A DNA stretch of 45,039 bases from Acidobacteriota bacterium (GCA_035471785.1 DATIPQ010000113.1:1-45039), one strand, 5' to 3'; numbered from the stretch's first letter, positions 24,921 to 35,394 are shown. Translations and numbers: made by a program. The notes: generated by a model from the letters alone, not told the origin.

Positions 24921-25121
24921 CTAGATCGCTCCAAAGTACTCGTGGTCGTACTCTACGCGGGTGATGTGCTCGCGGCGGGGGCCTCCCAGGTATTGCGGAG
25001 CCATCAGCCAGCTAAAGGGCGGGCAGATCAAACAGAGAAAGACCGCCAGGCTGACGAAAAGCCATCCGAAGGCCGATCCCAAGGTCTCTTCCCGCAGGAT
25101 GAACATGGCGCCACTCATCAT
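24921..25121 (-). CDS. Small membrane protein or stub of a larger transporter
   Basis: About 66 residues with one strongly hydrophobic segment (GWLFVSLAVFLCLICPPFSW) and a charged tail, GGPRREHITRVEYDHEYFGA, ending one residue later. I do not recognise it. Starts at 25,121 or 25,118 are chosen because the frame further up runs through sequence that looks like replication-box or regulatory DNA and shows no conserved protein features. Ribosome binding is weak. It lies 69 bp before the PIG-L gene in the same direction. In other bacteria such deacetylases often follow a sodium:solute symporter gene, so this could be the surviving 3' end of one; that is a guess from context. Confidence 0.35.
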   Translation of the reverse strand: MMSGAMFILREETLGSAFGWLFVSLAVFLCLICPPFSWLMAPQYLGGPRREHITRVEYDHEYFGAI

Positions 25122-25506
25122 ACTACGAGTGGGCCAGGAGGCCTCAAACCGAGCCTTAAGACCGACCAAAACGCCCAAACTGTTTTTTGCATCGACACTG
25201 ATGGGAAGGGTGGTGAAAAAGATTTCCACAAGCCCTCTCGACATCCTGTGAATAAGCTGTGACCGTAGAAATGTAAAGCCGCATCGCCGCGAAACGAAAC
25301 CCAGCCCGCCCGATCTGCACATTCCCTGTGCAAGCCGAAGGCCTGAAAATTCATTCTTGCTTCACGACCTCTTCAAGATTAAATTGTGGGCCGTCCCAAG
25401 AGGTGGACGGGTTAGCCGCCAGCCTCGGGCATCGACTCGCAGCGGGTTGGGATTGCATTGGTTGGTTCCAAGGCAGAAGCCCGAAGCGAGAAGTGGAAGA
25501 TCGCAT

Positions 25507-25526
25507 AAAAGCGGTTCGCCGCTTTT
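25507..25526. terminator. AAAAGCGG-TTCG-CCGCTTTT hairpin
   Basis: A perfect 8-bp stem closes on a stable TTCG tetraloop, with A4 and T4 tracts on either side. That is the form of a short bidirectional intrinsic terminator. It lies in the gap downstream of rsmI. Confidence 0.55.
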
Positions 25527-25650
25527 GATCTCCGCGACCTAGCGAAGCTACAACCGAGTTATTATCCTGCGGCTCGGAATTAAGGCCTCGCCAGGGACGA
25601 AGTGCCCGCAGGCGACGCCTCTATCAGCGGGACCGATTCCGCTAACAGCT

Positions 25651-25668
25651 TCTGGAGTTCGCTCCAGA
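25651..25668. repeat. TCTGGAG-TTCG-CTCCAGA hairpin
   Basis: A perfect 7-bp stem with a TTCG tetraloop, one of a series in this gap. Confidence 0.5.
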
Positions 25669-25727
25669 GAGTCAGGAGAACCCCCGCTGATACGGAAGCG
25701 GCGGTCGGCCTGAACTTCGGACGGTTC

Positions 25728-25745
25728 CTTCGGGAGCCCCCGAAG
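25728..25745. repeat. CTTCGGG-AGCC-CCCGAAG hairpin
   Basis: A perfect 7-bp stem with a 4-nt loop, about 100 bp beyond the rsmI stop. Confidence 0.5.
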
Positions 25746-25847
25746 CCAAGTCGATGCAGCGCTTTCGACCGGGAGATCATGAAATCGGGACGTCTTAGGG
25801 TGCCCCGAAAGCGAGGGATCTCCGCGGCAGCAAGCGGGCGGTTCGGC

Positions 25848-26708
25848 CTAGACATCACTTGGGACGTTTTTTTTTCGGCGGTGAACCTTGCGATAGAGGC
25901 GGCCCCTCGGGATTCCCAATTCCTGAGCCGCCTGGCGAACGGCGTCGGCGCGGGAAAGCCCCCGCAACCGCTGCAGTCCTTCCACGTAAGCTTCGGCGTC
26001 CAGATGCGGCTCCGACTCCCCAGCGCCGCTAGCCCCTTCCACCAGCAGCGTGTATTCGCCCCGTGGAGTCTCGGCCTGCAACGATCCGATGATGTCGCCG
26101 AGGGTCCCCAGGTAGTGGGTCTCGTGCAGCTTGGTCAGTTCCCGCGCCAGGAAAGCTCGGCGCTCGCCCAGTACCTCTCTCATGCGTTTCAAGGTGGAGG
26201 CCAGCTTGTGAGGAGAGAGATAGAAGATGAGCAGCACCTCTTGAGCCGCCAGTTCCTCGAAGAAGCGTCGCTGTGCGGTAGCCTTGGGGGGAGGGAATCC
26301 GGCGAAAAGAAAACGGTCGCAGGGGAGTCCGCTGACCGAGAGGGCGGCCACCGCCGCCGAGGGGCCGGGAATGGGAACCACTTCGATCCCGGCCTGACGG
26401 CAAGCCCTCACCAGGCGGTAGCCCGGATCGGAAAGCAGAGGCGTGCCGGCGTCCGAAACCAGGGCGCCGCTCTGCCCGTCCTGCAAGCGCCGCAGCAGTT
26501 GAGGCGTGCGCTCCTCCTCGTTGTGTTCGTGGTAGCTGATGAGCGGACGCCCCTGACGGTCCACTCCCAGATGCTCGAGGAGGCGGCCGCTGCGGCGGGT
26601 GTCTTCGCAGGCGATCCAATCCGTCTCTTGCAGGACGCGCCGGGCCCGCGGCGACAAGTCTTCGAGGTTGCCCAGGGGGGTGGCCACCACGTAGAGGGAT
26701 TGGGCCAT
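25848..26708 (-). CDS. rsmI: 16S rRNA (cytidine-1402 2'-O) methyltransferase RsmI
   Basis: RsmI uses S-adenosylmethionine to methylate the ribose of C1402 in the ribosomal P site. The 286-residue protein shows the tetrapyrrole-methylase fold. It begins LYVVATPLGNLEDLSPRA, followed by CEDTRRSGRLL, YHEHNE, the glycine-rich LVSDAGTPLLSDPGY and PIPGPSAAVAALSVSGLP. The family's FPPPK appears at about residue 148, then SPHKL and ARELTKLHET. The basic C-terminal helix region ends in RRKKNV, encoded across a run of nine adenines (25,867-25,875 on the complement). The ATG at 26,708 follows GAGGAG. It starts 20 bp after the CBM9-like gene ends, so the two form a short operon. Identification is secure. 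Confidence 0.95.
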   Translation of the reverse strand: MAQSLYVVATPLGNLEDLSPRARRVLQETDWIACEDTRRSGRLLEHLGVDRQGRPLISYHEHNEEERTPQLLRRLQDGQSGALVSDAGTPLLSDPGYRLVRACRQAGIEVVPIPGPSAAVAALSVSGLPCDRFLFAGFPPPKATAQRRFFEELAAQEVLLIFYLSPHKLASTLKRMREVLGERRAFLARELTKLHETHYLGTLGDIIGSLQAETPRGEYTLLVEGASGAGESEPHLDAEAYVEGLQRLRGLSRADAVRQAAQELGIPRGRLYRKVHRRKKNVPSDV

Positions 26709-26728
26709 GCGATTCTCCTCGGGGACGC

Positions 26729-27430
26729 CTACTTGACGAAATCGAGGCGTCCGGCCCGGGTCAGCGTCTTAACGGCGTCCAGCTTGGCCTCGGGCAGAGC
26801 TCCGGGAAGATCGCCGTCAGCCACCTGAATGCGAAAACTCAGATCTTTGTAGCTCTTGCCTTTGAGCCCCAGTTCCTTCCAGCGGAAGAGCCACTCCATC
26901 GTGACCTTTTCCTCTTCGGCCACCACCGAGATCAAGGGAGGGCTGGATGCCATTTCCAGCCGTTCCTTGCCGATGCGGCGAGCCCATGAGAAGGGTCCGC
27001 GGCCCTCGGCCCGAGGCGAAATCCAGGCGTAGTAATTGTAATTCTTGCGGCTCAGCTCAAGGTTGAGGTTGTCGTAAAAGACCATGCGGATGCGGCGGCG
27101 TCCCTGGGGAGAGATCCAAACCGCCTCCTGGCGGGGTATGTCGAGCACGTCCCATTGATCGTCCTGCCACTGCACCGCCATGTAGAGCCCCTGCTTGTCC
27201 CACACGGCGCGCACCTCGACCCTGAGATCGTTTTCCGCGAAACTTCCCTCGCTTCGGACGCCGGAAGCCCCCGGCGTCAGGAGCAGCGGTTCAACGCCCT
27301 GCCATTCGTCGAGGCGCCCGTCCATCTGCACAAACCCCTCATTGACCCGGGAGATGGTCCAGGTCTGTGCGTCGAGTTGAGAACTCATCCACGCTGCCGC
27401 CAGCAACAACCAAAACATTCGATTGAGCAT
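26729..27430 (-). CDS. Secreted CBM9-like domain protein
   Basis: The 233-residue protein starts with a signal peptide (MFWLLLAAAWMSSQLDA). Its body looks like the carbohydrate-binding family 9 / DOMON-like beta-sandwich: MDGRLDEWQGVEPLLL near the start, then LRVEVRAVWDKQGLYMAVQW, a metal-like MVFYDNLNLEL and a closing MEWLFRWKEL. The same domain type opens the DUF5916 protein at 41,149. The usual role is sugar or haem binding outside the cytoplasm; no enzyme motif is visible. The ATG at 27,430 follows AAGAAGG and sits at the signal peptide; the frame is open further up but with no supporting features. rsmI follows by 20 bp. The S9 peptidase gene diverges 171 bp away. Confidence 0.7.
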   Translation of the reverse strand: MLNRMFWLLLAAAWMSSQLDAQTWTISRVNEGFVQMDGRLDEWQGVEPLLLTPGASGVRSEGSFAENDLRVEVRAVWDKQGLYMAVQWQDDQWDVLDIPRQEAVWISPQGRRRIRMVFYDNLNLELSRKNYNYYAWISPRAEGRGPFSWARRIGKERLEMASSPPLISVVAEEEKVTMEWLFRWKELGLKGKSYKDLSFRIQVADGDLPGALPEAKLDAVKTLTRAGRLDFVK

Positions 27431-27523
27431 GCCTTCTTTGTACCAGAAGCGGCCCCTGGCTGCGGCCTCGATACCAGGACAACGGGTCCTGCCGGGGGCA
27501 GGCTCCCGGTGCCTGGCCGGCGC

Positions 27524-27553
27524 TTGGCGCGGGGAAAACGGCTTGCGTATACT
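27524..27553 (+). promoter_or_regulatory. Sigma70-type promoter of the S9 peptidase gene
   Basis: TTGGCG (27,524-27,529), an 18-bp spacer and TATACT (27,548-27,553) match consensus at four and five of six bases. The start codon is 48 bp downstream with a GGAGG ribosome binding site. Confidence 0.5.
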
Positions 27554-27601
27554 GAGGGACCGATAGAGAAAACCCATGGCGGGATATTCCTGGAGGAAAA
27601 G

Positions 27602-30151
<2,550 letters not shown>

Positions 30152-30158
30152 GAGAAAT

Positions 30159-30626
30159 ATGAGCGAGAAGAGACTCAAAGAAGGCGACAAGGCCCCTGAC
30201 TTCAAGGCCACCACCGATGAGGGCCGGGAACTGAGCCTGTCCGACCTGCGGGGAAAACGCGTGGTGCTTTACTTCTATCCGCGCGACAACACCTCGGGAT
30301 GCACCAAACAGGCCTGCGCACTGCGCGATGCCTACCCTGAAATCGAAGAGAAAAACGCAGTGGTGCTGGGGGTCAGTCCCGACTCGCAATCCTCTCACGC
30401 CAAATTCAGGGACAAGTACGACCTTCCCTTCAGGCTGCTGGTCGATGACGACCATTCCATTGCCCAAGCCTATGGAGTGTGGGCCGAGAAGTCGATGTAC
30501 GGGCGCAAGTTCATGGGAATCCTGCGCAGCCAGTTCGTCATCGACGAAGAAGGAACCGTCGTGGAGGCGCGCTACAGAATCAGTCCTAAGGATAGCGCCC
30601 CTAAGGCCGTGGCGGCGCTGGCTTGA
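30159..30626 (+). CDS. bcp: Thioredoxin-dependent peroxiredoxin (Bcp/PrxQ)
   Basis: This 155-residue thiol peroxidase reduces hydrogen peroxide and organic hydroperoxides using thioredoxin. The active site is YPRDNTSGCTKQACALRD, with peroxidatic cysteine C48 and resolving cysteine C53 five residues later, the atypical 2-Cys arrangement of PrxQ. GDKAPDF opens the fold, VVLGVSPDSQSSHAKF and a late RSQFVIDEEG complete it, and the length is standard. The ATG at 30,159 has AGGAG six bases upstream. It lies 7 bp after the S9 peptidase gene. A 9-bp hairpin follows its stop codon. Confidence 0.95.
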   Translation: MSEKRLKEGDKAPDFKATTDEGRELSLSDLRGKRVVLYFYPRDNTSGCTKQACALRDAYPEIEEKNAVVLGVSPDSQSSHAKFRDKYDLPFRLLVDDDHSIAQAYGVWAEKSMYGRKFMGILRSQFVIDEEGTVVEARYRISPKDSAPKAVAALA

Positions 30627-30636
30627 GGAAAGACCC

Positions 30637-30663
30637 GCCGGGGCATCCGAGCAGTGCCCCGGC
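30637..30663 (+). terminator. Hairpin after bcp, in the bcp/fliA convergent gap
   Basis: GCCGGGGCA and TGCCCCGGC form a perfect 9-bp stem around a 9-nt loop, 10 bp beyond the bcp stop. No long T-run follows (AAGTCTCTCT), so it may act as a weak or factor-assisted terminator for both convergent genes. Confidence 0.55.
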
Positions 30664-30721
30664 AAGTCTCTCTACCCCTACCCTCCCGTCGTGCGGGATA
30701 CCCCTTTCCAGAAAAATCATT

Positions 30722-31504
30722 CTAGGCCGTCGCCGCGGGAAAAGTCGCCGAACTCAAGGATTTGGGCAAAAGTTCACGCATCTTGCGCAGAGCCTTGTTG
30801 TGAAGCTGCGAGATGCGCGACTGGTGGAGCCCCAAAATATCGCCGATCTCTCTCATCGACAACTCGTCGTGATAGCGCAAAGAAAGAACCAATTGCTCCC
30901 GCTCCGGAAGCTTTGAGATCTCGCGCTCGAGGATCTCCCTCACCTGACCTGCATAGCACTCGTGAAAAGGCGTGGGCCGGCTGCTGACCAGTTGACTCTC
31001 GCTGACGCTGTCGTCGTCGGACTGGGAGTCCTCATCACAAAGGGACACGTTGCGCGCCGCCAGCCTTTGCACCAGGCCCTGCAACTCGGACACATCCATC
31101 CCCATCTCGCCCGCAACTTCCTCCTGCCTCACGGTCCGGCCCCGGAGCTGCTCCAGGCGACGGCGGGTTCGTTCGATCTCCTTGCCCTTCTGGCGCAGCC
31201 ACTTGGGAAGCGGATCCAACTTGCGCAATCGGTCGAGAATGGCGCCCCGTATGCGGAACTCGGCGTAGGTCTTGAACTGGATCCCCTTGCTCTGGTCGAA
31301 CTTTTCCAGGGCGTCGACCAGGCCCAGGAAGCCGGCGCTGACGAGTTCGTCCGGTTCAAGGTCGGGACGGTAGCGGACGGCCACGGAGCGGGCGATCAAG
31401 CGCACCTGGGGCAGGTGACGGCTGACCCGCTCATTCCAGCAAGAGCCGGCCGCCCCAGGCCCAAATGAGAGATGCCCCTTTAACGCCCTGTTCAGAACTA
31501 CCAT
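30722..31504 (-). CDS. fliA: RNA polymerase sigma factor FliA (sigma28)
   Basis: FliA directs RNA polymerase to late flagellar and chemotaxis promoters. The 260-residue protein has region 2 (about 32-105) with PDELVSAGFLGLVDALEKFD and FKTYAEFRIRGAILDRLRKL, followed by a region 3 of about 50 residues. Region 4 holds KLPEREQLVLSLRY and the helix-turn-helix MREIGDILGLHQSRISQLHN. The set of three regions without region 1 is the FliA/WhiG/SigB group layout, and the RGAILDRLR motif is characteristic of FliA. The ATG at 31,504 follows AAGGAAGG and lies about 22 bases from the start predicted for a sigma54 promoter, so the start is well supported. No flagellar structural genes are in view. Confidence 0.92.
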   Translation of the reverse strand: MVVLNRALKGHLSFGPGAAGSCWNERVSRHLPQVRLIARSVAVRYRPDLEPDELVSAGFLGLVDALEKFDQSKGIQFKTYAEFRIRGAILDRLRKLDPLPKWLRQKGKEIERTRRRLEQLRGRTVRQEEVAGEMGMDVSELQGLVQRLAARNVSLCDEDSQSDDDSVSESQLVSSRPTPFHECYAGQVREILEREISKLPEREQLVLSLRYHDELSMREIGDILGLHQSRISQLHNKALRKMRELLPKSLSSATFPAATA

Positions 31505-31536
31505 CCGTCCCTACCTTCCTTCGCACCCTGCTGTTC

Positions 31537-31552
31537 AGCAAAGCCCATGCCA
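31537..31552 (-). promoter_or_regulatory. Sigma54 (RpoN) promoter of fliA
   Basis: On the minus strand TGGCAT-GGGCT-TTGCT matches the -24/-12 consensus TGGCAC-N5-TTGCW at every core base except the final C/T of the -24 box. Transcription would begin near 31,526 and leave a ~22-base leader carrying the ribosome binding site of fliA. Confidence 0.75.
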
Positions 31553-31684
31553 GAAGTCGGGCAGGAAGCCTCCCAATTGTCAAAAAGCCACGAAATACAA
31601 GGAGATGTAAGCCATCTGATACAAAACTGGTGGCCGAGCCTAGTGTTTAGAGGCTGAAGAAGCTACTGGATCGAGATCCGATCA

Positions 31685-31703
31685 GACTGTAAATTTTACA
31701 GTC
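31685..31703. repeat. 19-bp palindrome over the stop codon of the CNMT-like gene
   Basis: GACTGTAAA and TTTACAGTC are perfect 9-bp arms separated by one T. The TAA stop of the methyltransferase lies inside. It could bind a dimeric protein; the arms are too close to form an RNA hairpin without opening the centre. Confidence 0.4.
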
Positions 31704-32757
31704 CGGGGGCGCCGTTTGAAGGTTTTCTGGCGAAAAGATAGTGGGATACCCACCATTCCTGACCCTTTCGATAGTTGAAAAGCTCTTCGCAGGACATAAA
31801 AAAGATCCTCCACCGCTGCAGGCGCCGCCAGGCTTCTTCTTCTCCGTAGGTCTGTTCAAAGAGTTGCAGCACCTGCCCGCGGGAGCGGTCGAGGTTACGC
31901 AGCCAGGCCCGAGCCGTGCGTCCGTAGTGGGTCCCCGCCACTCTCCAGTGGCGCAGCAGATGCAGATCGTCCTGGTAGTAGAGCAGCAGGTCGTCTGAAG
32001 GCATGATTCCACCGGTGAAGAAGTGACGTCCCATCCAGTTGCCTTCGCCCTCGGTCAGGTAAGGATAGGCGAAGTTGCGATGGCAGAAGATGTGGACGAA
32101 GAGCTGTCCTTGCGGCTTCAGCCAGCCGGCGATGCGCCTCATGAGGCGCCGGTGGTTGTGCAGGTGCTCGAACATCTCCACCGAGACCACGCGGTCGAAG
32201 CGTCCTGAAGGCGAAAAGTCGTTGACGTCGGCGGTGACGACCTCGAGGTTGGATATCGCCCTTTGCCCAGCCTGTTCTTCGATATAGCTTTTCTGAGTGG
32301 CGCTGTTGGAGACCGCCGTCACCGAGGAGCCGGGGAAGCGGGCGGCCATCCACAGCGACAGCGAACCCCAGCCGCAACCCAGCTCCAGGATGTCCTGTCC
32401 GTCGGCCAGCCCGGCCCTGCGGCAGGTCATCTCCAGCATGGCGGCCTCGGCTTCGTTCAGGCTCGAGTCCGGGGCGGGCCAATAGCATCCGCTGTACTTG
32501 AGGTGCTCTCCCAGCACCAGGCGATAGAAGTGGGCCGGCACCTCGTAGTGCTGCTCATTGGCCTTGTCGGTGTGGAGGGCGATTTGCCTCTCTTCGTTGG
32601 CCTCAATGAATTCTTCCAGCGCCTGTCGTCGCCGGGCGCAGTCGCGCGGAATCTGAGAAGTGCGGGCTTTGAGCAGCCTGCGGATGCCGGCTCGGATGAG
32701 GGGGTCGGGGATGCGTCCCCGTTCGGCCCAGTCGATGGCGGTGGCAAGAAGACTCAC
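31696..32757 (-). CDS. Cfa-family / coclaurine N-methyltransferase-like SAM methyltransferase
   Basis: This 353-residue class I methyltransferase has its SAM site at [16 protein letters not shown] (about 123-138). The segment [20 protein letters not shown] followed by GCYW replaces the HYDLGN...YSC segment of true cyclopropane synthases. Further blocks [71 protein letters not shown] and [14 protein letters not shown] recall plant coclaurine/pavine N-methyltransferases. Close bacterial relatives occur beside DUF1295 genes. The GTG start at 32,757 overlaps the DUF1295 stop as GTGA and has AAGGA upstream. It is the last gene of the lipid operon. It may methylate an acyl chain, a sterol-like ring or an amine; the substrate is not known. 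Confidence 0.85.
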   Translation of the reverse strand: MSLLATAIDWAERGRIPDPLIRAGIRRLLKARTSQIPRDCARRRQALEEFIEANEERQIALHTDKANEQHYEVPAHFYRLVLGEHLKYSGCYWPAPDSSLNEAEAAMLEMTCRRAGLADGQDILELGCGWGSLSLWMAARFPGSSVTAVSNSATQKSYIEEQAGQRAISNLEVVTADVNDFSPSGRFDRVVSVEMFEHLHNHRRLMRRIAGWLKPQGQLFVHIFCHRNFAYPYLTEGEGNWMGRHFFTGGIMPSDDLLLYYQDDLHLLRHWRVAGTHYGRTARAWLRNLDRSRGQVLQLFEQTYGEEEAWRRLQRWRIFFMSCEELFNYRKGQEWWVSHYLFARKPSNGAPGL

Positions 32758-33566
32758 GACGGTTCCTTTCCGGTGTCTTGCGCCGCCTCTTCCTTGGGGA
32801 ACCAGGGGACAAAGGCGCTGGTGGTGCGCTGGTAGCGGCGGTAATCCTCTCCCCGGCTCTTGAGGGCGCGCTCTTCGGTGGGCGGAATGCCGGTTACCTT
32901 GAGGATGAAGAAGAGCATCAGCAAGGGAGAAAGCAAGGTCACCCAAAAGTAGGCTTGACCGGCCGCCATCAGCGGGTAGGCCCACCAGTGCAGCCATTCG
33001 AAGAAGTAGTTGGGATGGCGGGAGTAGCGCCACAGCCCTTGGCGGCAGGTGCGTCCGCGCGTGGAGGGATCGCGTCTCCAGCGGGCCAACTGGCGGTCCG
33101 CCAGCGTCTCGCCGCCGATGGAAGCCGCCATCACCACAACCGCCAAACCGTCCCACAGGGAGAGCGGATCGGGGTTTACGGCAACCACGGCGAAGGGAAG
33201 CGCCAACAAGACGGCCAGCGCTCCCTGAGCCTGAAAGAAGACCAGGAAGAAGGGCTGAACTTTGTCGCCCCAATTCTCGCGGATCTGCTGGTAGCGGCCG
33301 TCTTCCTGGCCTGAAAGAACGCGGTCGAAAAGCAGGTAGAGTCCCAGGCGCAGCGACCACGCTCCCACCAGCAGCCCCAGCAAGAGGCGGCGCTGGGGAT
33401 CTCCCGAGCCCAAGCTGGCATAGAAAACGGCCAGGAAGCCCAAGGCAAAGGTCCATCCCACGTCGACGATTCCGGCGTCACCGCTGCGGCGCTGCCAGAT
33501 CCACAGAGCCAGCATCGCCAGAGCGATTACGCCCCAGCCCTGAAGCATCAGCGTCCAACTCAACAT
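32754..33566 (-). CDS. DUF1295 membrane protein (steroid 5-alpha-reductase-like)
   Basis: The 270-residue polytopic protein has about six to seven hydrophobic segments. The signature C-terminal block comprises [20 protein letters not shown], a following YPLMA, and later [20 protein letters not shown]. This is DUF1295, related to 3-oxo-5-alpha-steroid 4-dehydrogenases and isoprenylcysteine carboxyl methyltransferases. The conserved RHPN-E motif supports a cofactor-binding role in a membrane enzyme acting on a lipid. It starts 1 bp after the DUF2878 stop and its stop overlaps the next GTG start, so translation is coupled. Neighbours point to modification of membrane fatty acids. The family call is firm; the reaction is not established. 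Confidence 0.88.
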   Translation of the reverse strand: MLSWTLMLQGWGVIALAMLALWIWQRRSGDAGIVDVGWTFALGFLAVFYASLGSGDPQRRLLLGLLVGAWSLRLGLYLLFDRVLSGQEDGRYQQIRENWGDKVQPFFLVFFQAQGALAVLLALPFAVVAVNPDPLSLWDGLAVVVMAASIGGETLADRQLARWRRDPSTRGRTCRQGLWRYSRHPNYFFEWLHWWAYPLMAAGQAYFWVTLLSPLLMLFFILKVTGIPPTEERALKSRGEDYRRYQRTTSAFVPWFPKEEAAQDTGKEPS

Positions 33567-33567
33567 C

Positions 33568-34095
33568 TCACTTCTCCTCCCCCGGCCTCGACTGCGGCAC
33601 GGCGCTCAACCAGAGCAAGAAGGGTACAGTGGCAGACCAGGCCGCGGCCAACATGAGCAGGCTGTAGACCCCATGCAGTTCGACTGCCCCCAAGCGGGCT
33701 CCCGCCCAGTAAGCCAGCGGTCCTGACACCATACCCAACAGTCCTCCCAACACATAACGTTCCTGCAGCCACTGCATGGAGGCGCGCAGGGTCAGTGCGA
33801 AATTGGCCCACAATGCCACCATCCAGGGCCGCGACAGCCAGGGCGGAAACTGCCGGTCGAGAAAGGTGAAGACACCGGACAATGCCAGCAGGCTGTCCAG
33901 AACCAGTCCCAGCAGCGAGACCGACGCCAGCAAGCGTAGTTCCCGCTTTCGGCAAGCGGGTGGCAGGCCCTTCAGGTTGAAGACAGCCAGTCCCGCCACC
34001 GCCAGCGGCCCCAGCCACAGGTAGCCGTAGGCCGCTCCCAGCACGCAGGCGAACCAGCCCGCCTGGAAACCGATGAAATTGGCGATTGTGCCCAT
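33568..34095 (-). CDS. DUF2878 membrane protein
   Basis: The 175-residue protein is mostly hydrophobic, with five or so membrane segments. It begins NFIGFQAGWFACVLGAAYGY and includes GLVLDSLLALSGVF, PPWLSRPWMVALWANFALTL and GPLAYWAGARLGAV. These are features of DUF2878, a family that in Proteobacteria accompanies Cfa-type methyltransferase and DUF1365 genes. No catalytic motif is recognisable; it may be a scaffold or chaperone for the membrane enzymes. It lies 15 bp after cfa and 1 bp before DUF1295. A DUF3833 gene, often seen in comparable clusters, is absent here. Confidence 0.8.
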   Translation of the reverse strand: MGTIANFIGFQAGWFACVLGAAYGYLWLGPLAVAGLAVFNLKGLPPACRKRELRLLASVSLLGLVLDSLLALSGVFTFLDRQFPPWLSRPWMVALWANFALTLRASMQWLQERYVLGGLLGMVSGPLAYWAGARLGAVELHGVYSLLMLAAAWSATVPFLLWLSAVPQSRPGEEK

Positions 34096-34110
34096 GCCGA
34101 TTCACCCTAC

Positions 34111-35394
34111 TTACGTTCCCGGGAGAGCGTTGTCGAGGAGAGGCCTGCGGCGGCAATGGGGCTTGGCCAGCAGCATCTGCACGTCTCCGATATAGCGCTC
34201 GGCGAACCCTCCCTCGCAGTAGCAAAGATAGAACTCCCACATGCGGATGAAATCCTCCGAGAATCCCAGCTTCCGCACCGCCTCCAGGTTGTCGGAAAAG
34301 CGCTCCCTCCAGTCGCGCAGGGTGCGGGCGTAATGGGGGGTGATGTCGTCGAGATGAAACAGCTTCAGATCGGTCATCCTGGCCAGAGACCGGCAGATGG
34401 AAGCGACCGATGGAAGGCATGATCCGGGAAAGATGTAGCGCTTGATGAAGTCGACGTTGCGCCGGGCCTGCTCGAAGAATGCGTCGGAGATGGTGATGGC
34501 CTGCAGCAGCATCATTCCCTGCGGTTTGAGAAGCTGGGAGCACTTGCGGAAGTAGGTGTCGAAGTAGTGATGACCCACGGCCTCGATCATTTCGATGGAG
34601 ACCAGCTTGTCGAAACGTCCGCCAAGATTGCGGTAGTCCTCCAGCAAGACACGGACGCGGTCTTGCAGCCCGGCCTCTTTCACCCGCTCCAGGGCGGCCT
34701 GGTACTGGCGGCGCGAGATGGTGGTAGTGGTGACCCTGCACCCGTAGCGGGAGGCGGCGTAAACGGCCATGCCGCCCCAGCCCGTCCCGATCTCGAGGAG
34801 GTGATCGCCGCGCTGGAGCTCAAGCTTGCGGCAGATGGTCTCCAGCTTGCGCCGCGAGGCCTCCTCCAGCGAGTCCTCCTCAGCCCCCTGGTAGAGGGCG
34901 CAGGAGTACATCATGTCCGAACTCAGGAAGAGTTTGAAGAACTCGTTGCCCAGGTCGTAGTGGGCGGCGATATTGCGGCGGCTTCCCCTCCGGGTGTTCT
35001 TGTGCAGCCAATGGAAGGGCGCACGCAGGGGCGCGAGCACGCCAGCCCAGCCGCTTTCCAGCGAGGCCTGAAAGCCCCGGTTGAGAAGCATGATGCGCAT
35101 CAGCCGGGTCAGGTCGTCGGCCTTCCACTCTCCTCTCATGTAAGACTCTCCCGCCCCCACCGAGCCTCCCAGCAAAGAGGGATAGAAGGCCGGGTCGACG
35201 ACCTCAACCCGGGCGCAAAGCCGGGCCTTTTCGGCTCCGAAGGTCCATTGGCCCTGGGCGTCGCTCAGCACCACACGGCCGTGGCGCAACTGGCTCAGGC
35301 GCGAGATCAGGATGCGGCGGGCCAGGCGCTGCAGACCCGAAGGCCGGCTGGCTGGACGCGAGGCGGTTTTCCAATCGGCTGCAATCTGACTCAT
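34111..35394 (-). CDS. cfa: Cyclopropane-fatty-acyl-phospholipid synthase family methyltransferase
   Basis: The 427-residue protein transfers a methyl or methylene group from SAM to the double bond of phospholipid acyl chains at the membrane surface. It has the N-terminal lipid-binding domain of full-length Cfa (about 1-130). NIAAHYDLGNEFFKLFLSSD leads to MMYSC with C165, matching the E. coli active-site cysteine region. The SAM loop is LLEIGTGWGGMAVYAA (199-214). MIEAVGHHYFDTYF, SDAFFEQARRNVDFIKRYIF and DLKLFHLDDITPHYARTL follow. The ATG at 35,394 overlaps the DUF1365 stop as ATGA. Membership of an FAD oxidoreductase-DUF1365 cluster means it could make methyl-branched or furan precursors instead of cyclopropanes. 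The family is certain; the exact product is not. Confidence 0.92.
   Translation of the reverse strand: MSQIAADWKTASRPASRPSGLQRLARRILISRLSQLRHGRVVLSDAQGQWTFGAEKARLCARVEVVDPAFYPSLLGGSVGAGESYMRGEWKADDLTRLMRIMLLNRGFQASLESGWAGVLAPLRAPFHWLHKNTRRGSRRNIAAHYDLGNEFFKLFLSSDMMYSCALYQGAEEDSLEEASRRKLETICRKLELQRGDHLLEIGTGWGGMAVYAASRYGCRVTTTTISRRQYQAALERVKEAGLQDRVRVLLEDYRNLGGRFDKLVSIEMIEAVGHHYFDTYFRKCSQLLKPQGMMLLQAITISDAFFEQARRNVDFIKRYIFPGSCLPSVASICRSLARMTDLKLFHLDDITPHYARTLRDWRERFSDNLEAVRKLGFSEDFIRMWEFYLCYCEGGFAERYIGDVQMLLAKPHCRRRPLLDNALPGT

Larger units (their letters stand above)
25122..25847. other. Hairpin-rich intergenic region
   Basis: About 725 bp without a convincing gene. Perfect hairpins sit at 25,507-25,526, 25,651-25,668 and 25,728-25,745, and AGCGG/CCGCT arms pair at 25,626-25,643. 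Two DnaA-box-like 9-mers lie at 25,222-25,230 and 25,247-25,255. Long frames crossing it on either strand show no recognisable protein. Confidence 0.45.

Noticed and set aside
25222-25255. Chromosomal replication origin
   Set aside because: Only two box-like sites, no dnaA/dnaN/gidA/rpmH neighbours and no clear AT-rich unwinding element.
25122-25322. Longer version of the small membrane protein starting at 25,322
   Set aside because: The extra 67 residues cover DnaA-box-like DNA and show no conserved features.
25602-26828. 408-codon plus-strand frame across the hairpin-rich gap and rsmI
   Set aside because: Opposite a secure rsmI gene and without conserved motifs.
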